NCBI RefSeq assembly: GCF_000313135.1
Contig: NW_004457260.1
Span: 173,735 to 237,734, forward strand
Direction: 5' to 3'
Length of the DNA: 64,000 nt
From: Acanthamoeba castellanii str. Neff
Lineage: Eukaryota; Discosea; Longamoebia; Acanthamoebidae
The first letter of the stretch is position 1, and the number at the start of each line of letters is the position of its first letter. The notes under the pieces are model-generated. The model ran no database searches, was not told the origin of the DNA, and saw nothing but the letters and a program-made list of their open reading frames with translations. Below are positions 1 to 10,174 of this stretch, piece by piece. The translations under genes and the position numbers were made by a program.

Positions 1-281
1 CTGGCCGACGCTCCGCGACTACGACAAGTCGGACACCCCGGATGGGTCAGGCCATCCACTCGATCAGCTACATCGCCACCACCCAGCCCTTCGTGTCGCA
101 GGAGGTGTTCATCGGCGTCTTCGCTGGCCCCTACTCGCTCCCCACCAACAATTTCATCATCGCGGGTACGGGCAATCGCTTTCTTGCGCTCTACGTGTGA
201 GCTTTGCAGTTATGTTGTTGACTTCGTGTGTGTCTGTGCCGTGTGCATGTTGTGCCCACAGCCTGGTACCCCGACTTTTAA
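1..281 (+). CDS. 3' end of an upstream gene, product unknown (partial)
   Basis: An open frame from position 42 reads MGQAIHSISYIATTQPFVSQ and continues to ...NNFIIAG at about 165. A GTACG donor then begins at 166, matching the donor style of the rest of the window. The acceptor CCCACAG (ends 261) joins in frame to a short last exon encoding AWYPDF and a TAA stop at 279-281. If the intron is not removed, the frame instead ends at TGA 198-200. The frame before position 42 differs (frame 2 gives WPTLRDYDKSDTPDG), so there is an unseen splice or an indel near 40-45. I do not recognise the family; the gene begins upstream of the window. Confidence 0.4.
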
Positions 282-764
282 ACGACCCATCTTTTCCTTC
301 GTGGCCGCCCTCTTGGCCAACCCGCCTAACGAAATACAAAGGGCTTCTTTTCGCAAGGTCTCTCGCCCACGACTCAAACCGCGCAACACCAGAAAAATTG
401 AGAGCGCCCGCCTGGTGCAGTGGGCTACTTCGTAGATATTTGTCATCACAGACTCGTAGGTTCGAATCCTACCGGGGAGGGATTAAAACCCCTACCCAGT
501 GCCCGAGAGGTTTCGGGGAAAGCAACACCAGACCCACGCCGCTGTTGAGCGCTCTCACCTTTTTTTTTCTTCTATGACCAGCTCTGGGCTCACACAGACC
601 CGCAAGTTATGGAAGTGCCAGGCGCTGTGTGTGGCAGGATAAGGTTGATGTGCAACAAACACGTGAATATATTTGACAAATTAAGGGCAGGTGATAAATT
701 ACCGTAATGGTGGTTGCCCGTTTTTTCGAACACAGCACACTCGCCAGACCAGGCGACGCACGAA
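282..764. other. Intergenic stretch before the Roco kinase gene
   Basis: Apart from the tRNA-like element and its T-run, nothing is evident. Short open frames here have no coding character. The last 100 bases should contain the promoter and 5' leader of the Roco gene. Confidence 0.5.
406..480 (+). ncRNA. tRNA-like Pol III element (possible tRNA pseudogene)
   Basis: A good box A (TGGTGCAGTGG, 413-423) and a perfect box B (GGTTCGAATCC, 459-469) lie at tRNA spacing, and the T arm pairs fully (GTAGG 456-460 with CCTAC 468-472). The acceptor stem does not: only three of seven positions pair, and no standard anticodon stem with a 7-base loop can be drawn. A T-run downstream (around 560-570) could terminate Pol III. 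I therefore read it as a decayed tRNA, a tRNA-derived SINE fragment, or an unusual Pol III RNA, not as a working tRNA. Confidence 0.35.
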
Positions 765-3700
765 ATGGACGAGGAGGCCACCGCTGCCGTTGCGACAGGC
801 ACAGGGGCGAAGTCAAGTTCATCCAAAGGAGGTACGTTCACGGCGATTTGGATTCCTTCTTCTTCGCTTTCGTTCTTTCTTTTGTCCCTTTCGTTCTTTG
901 TTTGAACGTTGCATTGCGCTTCTCGGGATCTGACTCCGATCGTCTGTAGGTGGCATAATGGGGCGGAGCGCCAAGATCTTCACCCGAAGGTACGAAATCT
1001 CAAGTTTCACTTCATCCAAATTGAATTGACTCATTTCCTGCGTGAATTCACAATAATCTCAACTCGAAATTTAAACCTTAATATTTTTATTTATTTGTTT
1101 CGCCAGAAAACCTCTACCCGGTGACATATTTCATTATTATTAACATTATATGTATAATGTATCTTTATCTTGGTGCAGGTCGCTCTACGTCGACGTCCAG
1201 AGCGTCCGACCACCCTCGCCCGCCTCGGGCGGTGCCGTCAACATGGCGGCCAGCGGCGGCCACTACAGGACCCGCGCAGCGACCACCAAGGCCGCAATGA
1301 CCACCGCGAACGGCGACGGCGACGGCGCGGGCGGCACCAACAACCCGGTTCCGGTCTTCATGCCTGCCGACCACCGGCTCAAGGTGCTGGTGGTGGGCGA
1401 CCCGGGCGCCGGCCGTACGGCGCTGGTCAACAACCTCTCGCTCCCGCCGCACCTGTCGTCGCCGCTGCAGCGGCTGTCGTCGTTCCTGGGCTCGAAGAGC
1501 GGGTCGTCGCGGGACAGGCAGCCCGACGGCCAGAAGACCACCACCACGGTGCAGCTGAGCCAGTTTGACTCCGACGAGATTCTGGATGTGACGCAGTGGC
1601 ACTCGGAGGGACGCAAGATGGCTGACAGGCGGAGCCAGCTGATGGCCGGCGACGAACAGGAGAAGAAGAATAAGAAGAAAGCGAAGAAAGCGAAGAAAGC
1701 GAAGAAGAAGAAAACGAAAGCGATAGAGGACAAGACGAGCGTCAACGACGACGCCGGCGAACAGCAACCGGCGGAGGGCCAACAAAAGAACGAAGGCGAC
1801 AATGAAGAGAAAGCGAAGAAGACAAAGAAAGAGAAGAAGAAGAAAAGAAGGGGGAGGAGGAGGAGGAAACGGAGGAGGCGCGGCTGCGCAGGAAGAGGAA
1901 GGAGAAGCGGCGGTCGAAGAGCATGCTCGACCTGGAGGCCTTCGCGGCTGAGGCCGAGGAGGCCAAGAAGCCTCCCTCGTACGGCGTCAACGCCGACCTC
2001 GGGCTTAAAATCTACAACCTGCCCATCAAAGGCCAACACGGCTTCATGGTCAGCGCCTACGACTTCACTCACAACGTATGCTCACTCCACCCGTGTGTGC
2101 GTGTGTGCGGTCGTGCGTGTGCGGTTTCCCAGTCTTAATGACTGGACTCTTGGCCGCTGCAGCGACTTGACGTGTGCCCGTTCTTCATCCACGAGCGCGG
2201 GGTGATTTTGCTGGTCTACAACCTGGAAACGGAGCTGGCCCAGCCCACGATCGAGAAGTGGCTCAAGCTCATTCGTCAGGTGACCTACAACCCCACCTCC
2301 CCGGGCGACTACCTCAAGCGCACGGCCAGACCTCCCACGCCCAACTCTCCGCGTGTGCTCGTCGTCGGGTACCCCAACCGTCCCTACACGTGTCGTGTCG
2401 TGTGCGGCGCGTTACGCTGTGTGTGTCGTGTCATTATCTCATCAAGAGAGCGATGCAGGACATTCCAAGACGCGAGGAAGTGCACCAGGGACCACCTGGT
2501 GGCCGTCCAGGAGCGCATCCAAACGCTCTCCAAGCGCTTCCCCAACATCATCGGCTCTCACACCGTGTCCAACACCACGCGCAAGGGGATCCCAGCGCTC
2601 CAGGAGGCCCTCGAGGTCGAAGGTACGCCTTACCTACTGCCGCTCAACGTCCAGTGCCCCGGCGCTTACTCGGCCGTGGTGTCGGGCGTGTGCACGCACA
2701 GTGGTGGCGTATGGCCACAGCGTGAGCGACTGGTTCAAGCACATGCCGGTGGGGGTCCTGGCCCTGCACGACAAGCTGCGCCAGATCCGCAAGTTCGGCT
2801 ATCCGCCGGAGGGCGAGGGCGACGACGCAGCTCGCAATAAGAACGACACCATCGTGCGCAAGAAGAACAAGTCAGTGCCCGTCATCTTCTTCAGCGACCT
2901 CGAAAAGGTGTGTGCTGTGTGTTCCGTGTGTGCCGTGTGCTTCGCATGGCGTGTGCCGTGTGTGCGGTGTGTGGCGTGTGCGTCGTGTGGCATTTGGCGT
3001 GTGCGATGCTGATACTCGTGGTGGTGGTGGCTGGATTGTACAGTTTGCCCTGGGGTATGGAATGAACCACCATCAGCTCCAGTCGTGTCTTCGCTTCTGG
3101 AACGACGTCGGCATCATCTCCTACATCAACGACCCGCACCAGCGAGGCTGGTACCACCGCGGCGAGTCGACGTCGCTCAGCAGCTGGGTGTTCCTCGACC
3201 GCAATTGGCTGGCTCACCTCTACCTCCGCCTGTGCCAAAACGCCCGAGAGTTCACACCCAAGGTTGACACACACACACACACGGTGCGCTTATACTCACA
3301 TTTTGGAGTGGCCAGAGGGGCATGTTGGTGTGCCCGGAGCGAGGCATGGCCCTGTGCTCGCACCTCCCCTCGGTGTGGCCCAAGGCCATGTGCAAGGAGG
3401 AGCGACGCGAGATTGCGCTCATGTACCTAGAAAAGATGGAGATGGTACTACTTCCTTCTGGGGAAGAGAATTCCCTCCTCGACCCACGCACACGCGCACT
3501 GTGCCATTGGCTCACCAATGGTGGTGATTGGTGAATCAAACACGCAGGTGTTTTATCTCCGACCGAAGCGAATGAAGGTGCTGATCCTCGAGGAGAACGA
3601 AGACGACGCCAAGAAGGGCATCGCCACCTCTCAGAACGGCGAGGCGCAGCCCAGCGCAGAGAATTCCTCGGACGGCCCGAGCGTCGACATGGCGACATCT

Positions 3701-6700
3701 GGAACAACGACCGCGACGACCACCACGATCGAGGCCGCCGCTGCGACATCGACGGAGCCGGGCGACGACGACCACCAAAGCGGAGAGTCCGCGGACGTGC
3801 GCACCGAAGCGGACGAGGTGGCCGTCGCTGAGGCGGTCGACGATGGTAACGACCAGGACAAAACGGAGGAGACCAAGGAGGGCGACAAGCCACAGAAGAA
3901 GGAGATGACGCCGAAGACCGCGCGCCGGACGGTGTTGACGAAGTCCGGCGAGCGCGGGCGAGCCGGCACGGCCTCCATTCTTGACGACATGAAGCGGATG
4001 AGACGCCGAGAACAGCAGCAAAGCGGCAGCGGCGGCGGCAGCGAAATCGCCCGGGTGTCGCCGAGGGCCGATGGCTTGGCCAAGGACGACACGGACACTC
4101 CGTCGACGACAGCGCAGCAGCAGCTTAAGAAGGCGGTGATGATTCAAACCACGAATGAAAAGAGCGAAGACGTCGGCGGAGGCAAAACGAACGAAGAGGA
4201 AAGCGAAGGCGGCGGCGGCGGCAAGGAGAAGAAAGAGAAGGACGGCAATTTCATTCGGCGGAAGATGGCCCGCGCCTCGCTCCTGCTGCGGAGCAACGAG
4301 GTCTCCAAGGAGCTGGCCAGGATGGAAAAGAGCGAAAAGGAGAAAGAGAAAAAGAACGAAGACGGCGATGGGCGGCCGAAGGAGGATGTGGAGGAGGAGG
4401 GCTACGGGCGCAGCATGAACCTGAGCGAGGGCGGCCTCATCATGCTCACCTACAGCAGCAAGATGGCCACGCGACGGCCGGACGGAGCTACGGGCGACGA
4501 TGTCGGCCTCGGCAGCGGCGATGCCGGCGCGCCCAACGCGTTGGGCGAGCGAGGGAATGCAAAGAATGCCTCAGGGGAGGAGGCGCGCGTGCCCAGCAGC
4601 AGCCCGCTGGCCCGCATGAACGCCTCGGGTACGTGCATGAGGGAATGTTTGGAATGCGCGGGCCTTCTACACTTGGAATGTTCTGAATATCTTCGCCACG
4701 ACACCCCAGGCAAGCAGAAGGCGCTGCTCAAGACGAAGCGTGAGCACTTCAAGACCGTGTACCGTAACATGTCGTCGATCGAGAAGGAGCTTAACATCAA
4801 AGCGAGCGGCCTCTCGGAGGGCATCGACAGCACGATTCCAAACATGCTGCAGGTGGGCGGCGCCGCCGACCCGCGACTCTTCGTCCCGCAGGCGCTCCCC
4901 GCCAAAATCGACGACTTCGATCGCAAGAGTTCCCCGGCAGAGGTGCGGTGTGTGCGTGCGGTGTGTGCGGCAGTGCGTGCGGTTTCTGAAGCCCGTGAGG
5001 TGTGGCAGATTTTGGCCAACGCCGGGTGGAATCCGCCGGCGGTGGACGACGAGGCCAAGCCGCGCAAGGTGGTCGTCGACGCGCCCACCACCGTGCAGCA
5101 GCGCATCTTCTCCTTCGACTCGCCCACCGCCCTCCCCTCTAGGTGCTTACCTACCACCTGCGCCCTTGTCTCCGTCTTGCGGTCGCGTCGTTCACCAGCG
5201 TGTGCGGTGGCGTGTGCGGTGGTGTGCGCGGTCTAGTCTGTTGGCGCGTCTGGTGGTGCGGTTCCTGGAGGTGGGCTGCAAGCTGCCGCTGGTGTGGCGG
5301 CAGGGCATGCTGGTGATCAAGGACGACTGCCTGGCGCTGATCGAGGGCAACTGCCCCGAGCAGGACCAGGTCACCATCTCCGTCTACGGCAAGCAGCAGA
5401 CGGCCAAGTTCATCGCCCTGCTCGAGTTCAACTTCAACGACTCGGCCACGCACTGGTACGGCCTCGTGCCCACCGTCTACATCCCCTGCGTCCACTGCCT
5501 CCGACGCGGCACACAACGTACGTTGGCTCCCTCATTGCGCACAACACGACACGCAACACGACACACGCAACACGACACTCATCGCGTGGCATGGTACACA
5601 GCACCGCACCTGTTTTCACTGCACGAGTGTGAGGAGGCGGTGGTGCACGGCCGGACGTGGCTCTCGTGCCCGCGCCAGGCACGGGAATCCCAGGGCATCA
5701 AAGGTAGGCGCCTGGCCCTTGTGTCCTCCCTTGTCTGCCCCAAGAACCCACCAAACTTTGTGTGTGTCGTGTGTGTGTGTCACGTGTGTGCGGCGGTGCG
5801 TGTGTCGTGTGGGTAGTGTTTCTGAACCAGCTGGTGCCGGACCTGGCGTTGGCCGGCCTGGAGCGGTTTCAGATCGAGTACGCCGAGATCCAGATCCTGG
5901 GCGATATCGCCCGGGGCTCTGTCTCTCTGGTCAAGAAAGGTCGCGCCCCACCCCCACCCCGCCCCAAAGTTGAGCCCTCGCTCGGGCTCGGAGTTAAACC
6001 CAACGGCTCGACTTACAACTCCGAGTGCAGGTCTGTACAAGGGGCAGGAGGTGGCGGTCAAGGAGTTCGTGCTGCCCGATTCGCACGACCACTTTTCCCG
6101 CGCCGAATACCTCAAAGTCCTCCAAGAGTTCCGGTACCGCCACAACCCCGCGCGTGCGTGTGTGTGTGTGTGTGTGCGATTTTAACTCCGAAGAACCTGA
6201 TCAGATCGGAGGTGAGTTTGCTGAGCGGCCTGGACCACGAGAACATCGTGCGGCTCGTCGGTACGGCCAGCTTTTTGACGCCTCGGCCCACTCGGGTGAA
6301 TTGTGACTGATGCGCCATTGGTCTGCGGTGGTGATCATTTCGATCACTCAATTAACAAAACAAACAATCAAACGACCAACCAAAAAACCCAAGGGTTCTG
6401 CAAGACGCCGCTGTCGCTGGTGATGGAGTACCTGCCCGAGGGGGACCTCCTCCATTTCCTGCGCGAGCGGAAGAAGAACGAAGTCGACCTGTCGACCAAA
6501 ATGACCATCGCCCTCGACATCGCCAGGGGTGAGCCACCCTCACCTCTCTTTTCTGCTGCTCAGCGCTCTAAGCTTCCATTCTAACCGACCGCACACGCAC
6601 ACGCACGAAACCGCACACGCACACGCACACGCACAATCGCACACGCGTGACATGCATGGCACAGGCATGTATTTTTTGCATTCCACATCGCCGCCGATCA

Positions 6701-7896
6701 TCCACAGGGACCTCAAGTCGGCCAATATTTTGCTCAACAACAATCGCGCCAAGGTCACCGGTACGACCCTCGGCCTGCGCATCAAGCACACTTGCGGCTA
6801 ACCACGAGCTCGACCTGCGCTGCTAACGTGTCTGCGCAGACTTTGGGCTCTCCACGGTGTACTCGCTCACCACGCAGGGGCGCGACGTGGACAACCCGCT
6901 CTGGCTGGCGCCCGAAGTCATGCGAGGTGCGTCGCAGTACCAGCTTTGGAATGTGCTGACTGCCTGACATTCCATCATAAATACTAATAATAATCATATA
7001 TATGTATATATATCATCACCCAAGGCGAGGAGGCGTCGGAGAAGGCCGACTGCTACTCGTTCGGGGTGATCCTGTGGGAGATCGCGTCCCACGAGACCCC
7101 CTACGCCGAATACAACTACTCCTTCGTCACCCACCTCGAAGACAGGTGCGATTCCCTTGTGGCATGCGTCCATACGCGTTCGTTTTCTCAAATCACACAC
7201 ACACACACACCGCACACACCGCACACATGACACACGCGCAGGATAATGAAGGAGCAGCTGCGACCGACAATGCCGCAAGACACGCCGTGGCAGCTGGCCA
7301 ATCTTATCCGGTCGTGCTGGAAGGACGCGCCGTCCGAGCGCCCCTCGTTCTTCCAGATCGTGCGACGGCTCAAGCAGATGCTGGGCGAGTTCGAGGAGGA
7401 CGAGGCCGAGCGGCGGCGCCTCAAGGTCGAGTACGAGCGCGAGCTCAACCTCGGCGCCTCGTCATCTTTCGCGTCGTCTTCGTCTTCATCGTCTTCTTCG
7501 GGCGGCGGCGGTGGCGTGGGCAGCAGCATCGGCGTGCTGGGCAAGTCGCTACTCAAGATCGGGCGCGGGCTGGGCGACCACCGAGCGACTGCCGATGACT
7601 ACCACGGCGGCGGCGAGCTGCTCAGCCCACGCGGCGGTGGCGGTGGCGGCGGGCACTCACACGAGGGCGAGGAGTTGGTGCTGAAGGTTAACCCGCTGAT
7701 GCGCATCCGGAAGATGACGCTGGCCAACATCACCACCGCCGCAGACGACACATCGGCGGACACACAAATGCCACCACAACAGCAGCAGCGGGCCAGTGGG
7801 CGCCCTGGTCACCGACGCAAGTTCTCGATTGGGAGCGCACTCGGACAGAGTGAGAAGGAGAAGGACACCATCACCCCTTCTGGCAAGCCCTTGTAA
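765..7896 (+). CDS. Roco family protein: Roc-COR-TKL kinase (LRRK-like)
   Basis: Multi-exon gene (about 20 exons; early ones 765-831, 950-989, 1179-2075, then from 2163). In order: a short N-terminus without leucine-rich repeats; a Roc GTPase-like domain (P-loop region VVGDPGAGRTAL, 1390-1422; later LLVYNLE and IEKWLKLI); a COR domain (WYHRGESTSLSSWVFLD, VRFLEVGCKLPLVWRQGMLV, IPCVHCL) interrupted by a ~350-residue acidic low-complexity insert (~3,600-4,630); and a tyrosine-kinase-like kinase with VAVKEF, HRDLKSANILL (~6,703), DFGLS (~6,840) and APEV. It ends at TAA 7894-7896 after a Ser/Gly-rich tail. Roco proteins are multidomain signalling kinases in amoebae. Oddities: the Walker-A lysine is Arg (CGT 1414-1416), the switch-II DxxG is replaced (DFTHN), and the frame shifts near 1,840-1,860 in an AAG/GAG-rich run. 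Kinase motifs look intact. Confidence 0.9.
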
Positions 7897-7924
7897 CAAG
7901 AACTTTCATTCAGATCTAAGCACT

Positions 7925-7983
7925 TGAGTCATATCTTGGAGAGGTCTCATGAGAAGAAGAGGTATGACTCATGAGATCTCTCC
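7925..7983 (+). repeat. Two nested inverted repeats after the Roco gene
   Basis: TGAGTCATA (7925-7933) is the exact inverted complement of TATGACTCA (7963-7971). GGAGAGGTCTCATGAG (7938-7953) pairs with CTCATGAGATCTCTCC (7968-7983) at 15 of 16 positions. The right arms overlap at 7968-7971, so the two hairpins cannot form fully at the same time. The element lies about 30 bases after the stop codon, within the likely 3' UTR. Confidence 0.65.
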
Positions 7984-8106
7984 ACAGCAGGTTGAAATCC
8001 AGCAGATCATGCCCAAGGATCTGGGTCCTGTGGCTGCAATTTCTGTGTTTGCAATAGGTGAGTTCAGCTTCTGGGTCCCCGATTATGAGGGACATAGACG
8101 TAAGTG

Positions 8107-8178
8107 GGGGGCGTAGCTCAGTGGTAGAGCAGGCGACTGCAGATCGTCAGGTCCCCGGTTCAAACCCGGGCGCCCCCT
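8107..8178 (+). tRNA. tRNA-Cys (GCA)
   Basis: The acceptor GGGGGCG (8107-8113) pairs fully with CGCCCCC (8171-8177); the discriminator is T 8178. The D arm begins TAGCTCAGTGG, the anticodon loop is CTGCAGA with GCA, and the T arm reads CCCGGTTCAAACCCGGG. There is no intron. A T-rich Pol III terminator follows at about 8180-8195. CCA is not encoded, as expected in eukaryotes. Confidence 0.95.
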
Positions 8179-8242
8179 TCTCTTTTTTCATTTTTTTTTC
8201 CCAAGGGTGGGACTGCTTCTGTGAGCTTTTATGATGTTTTGT

Positions 8243-8880
8243 CTAGACGCTGGTGACAACGGTGGTGCCAGGCACAACAGTGGCGGTCTGCGCAGCGCCC
8301 GCCGCCACACCAGCGCGGTAGGACTTCTTGCTGATGATCTTCTTGCCGAAGGGCCACATGATGAACTTCATGAGCTTGGGGAACTCGACCACGAGCGGCA
8401 GGCCGATGATGGTCACAGCCTGGATGACCATGAGCACGACCAGCATCAGAGCGAGCCACCAGCCGAAGAAGATGAGCCACAGCACGTTGGCCACCACGCA
8501 GGCCGTGTCCCTCGGTCGCCTCAGCGGGTTCTTCGACCTATCCATCAAAACAAGAGATGAACGTTAACAAATGAAGTAGATATAGAAAAAGATGAAAGCA
8601 GAAAGTCCTTGACGTACTTCCCGCTGCGGGAGATGGCGCGATAGCCGACGGGCAGAAGGAGGAAGCGAGCGAACTTGAAGAACTCGTAGGCCATGGGCAT
8701 GCCTACAATGGATATGGCAAAGGCCACGCCCACGAAGAAGAAGACGAGGAAGAACATCCACCCGCCCAGCACGATCCACAGCACTCGCCGCAGCGATAGC
8801 AACGGCTCGCGGTCCCAGAAGTGCCTCTTGGAGCCGGGAACCTCGGTGGTGGTCGTGGTTGTTTGGATGACTGTCGCCAT
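8243..8880 (-). CDS. Two-module YccF (DUF307) membrane protein
   Basis: Two exons on the minus strand, 8880-8618 and 8537-8243, joined across a GTACGT...TAG intron; 185 residues. After a Thr-rich N-terminus come two similar halves. Each half has a pair of hydrophobic segments and the signature 'IxGxPxxxEFxK' (GMPMAYEFFKFARF in half one, GLPLVVEFPKLMKF in half two), followed by a 'xPFGKxI' or 'LPVGYRAI' end. This matches the YccF inner-membrane domain, which is mostly known from bacteria and often occurs as a tandem pair. Expected to sit in a cell membrane with four membrane segments; molecular role unknown. A TTTTATAAAA motif lies 107 bases upstream of the start. Confidence 0.8.
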
Positions 8881-8986
8881 CGTGTTGTGTGAGTGTGTGG
8901 CGTGCGTGCGGTGGTGTGTGTGTGTGTGTGTGTGTGTCAGGAGTGTGGTGTGTTGATAGTGTGTTGAGATGGTGTTGCCGAGAGTG

Positions 8987-8996
8987 TTTTATAAAA
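8987..8996. promoter_or_regulatory. Symmetric TATA-like motif between divergent genes
   Basis: TTTTATAAAA is a perfect palindrome that reads as TATAAAA on both strands. It lies 107 bases upstream of the YccF start (8880, minus) and 160 bases upstream of the hypothetical start at 9157 (plus), inside otherwise GC-rich DNA. A shared TATA box is plausible by position only. Confidence 0.4.
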
Positions 8997-9156
8997 CGGC
9001 CCAACGGGAGCGGGAGTGGGCGAGGGCAGTGGGTGGTGGACCCCATCTCGGCAAGCTTTCACGTCGGGCACATATCGCTTCCTCGTGGAATCTCTCTTGG
9101 CTTGCTCGTCGCTGCAAGCGCGCGCGACATCTTCCACCTTCAACAAGCCATCAACT

Positions 9157-10174
9157 ATGAGCTCATCTCCAACCAGAGCCAGATTAGATGCTGCGAATCG
9201 AGTGAAATTCTGCCGGAATGATGATAATGCGGACAACGACGAAGAGAAAGAGAAAGAAAGCGAAAAGGAAGACGAAGGGGAGTCATGCGCGATCTGCCTG
9301 AGCGTGTGCGGTGCTGGCACCAGCCATGCGTCGGTCCTTGCTCCCGAAGGTGGGGCCTCTGGGCCTGGTACGCCTCTTTCCGCCATCCACGACTGAAGCT
9401 GATCACTTGACGTGCTTCACCAGTCGCCACACAAGGTAGGCGAGCTCATCGCCAAAGCGACAGCGGACTGGCGGCTGTACAAGGTCAACGTTGAGTTGCA
9501 CCTGCGGGGGCACGGGGCTGGTGGGCGTTGGGAGTTGGTCGAGGTGGTGCTCGTGCCATCCTGGTCCGCCGCGCGTTCCACAGCAACAACGAGGGCAAGT
9601 GGCACGCGGGCCAACACGGCGCCCCACGACACCCCCTCGATCCCAGTCGCCCGCCGCGCAGAGGCAACGGCTGTGGAGAGGGAGGAGGCAGCAGATTCTT
9701 CGAAGAGGTGCTTACCGCACTCGTGCGTGTCGTGTCATGTCGTGCAACAACACACGCTCAATGCACTCACTTCTGTGCAATTGCGCACTCACTTCTGCGC
9801 GTGTGTAGTTGCTCGATATAGCCAAGCTGGTGCGCGAGCGCGAGTTGGCTCGTACAAGCAGCACATGCGCGGGAGCGTCGGCGCAAGACCCGCCCATGCA
9901 TGGCGAAGGGCGGGACTGTCAAGGAGTGCTGGGGGTCGTGCACTCCATGCACGGACTGGTCGAGGGTGGGCCTGCCGCCCTGTGGCTGGCACGCATGGAC
10001 AGCGACCAGGCCTTGATTGAACGAGTCCTGAACCTGCCAGTGACCCAATTAGCAGCACTTCTTTTGTTTCTTCATCAGCGAATTAGATGCCATTCCCAGC
10101 AGTTTTCTCTCTCACTTTGCAGCACTTTTAGCTTCTTAGTGTATCTGGTGGCACTCAATCTGTACAGCCAAACT
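9157..10174 (+). CDS. Hypothetical protein, exon structure uncertain
   Basis: A plausible first exon starts at ATG 9157 (MSSSPTRARLDAANRVKFC), runs through an acidic stretch and a CAICLSVC pair that resembles the first half of a RING finger, and meets a GTACG donor at 9368. Coding-looking segments follow at 9424-9715 (two competing frames, ending FFEE before a GTGCTTACC donor) and about 9810-10174 (LLDIAKLVRERELART, ending LVALNLYSQT with a TAG). I could not join all pieces without a phase conflict, so either a small exon is missed or the gene is damaged. No family is recognised, and the rest of a RING motif is not visible. Confidence 0.35.

Noticed and set aside
9280..9310. RING finger in the hypothetical protein at 9,157
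   Set aside because: Only the first CxxC-like pair (CAIC) is present; the later Cys/His ligands are not found in any joinable frame.
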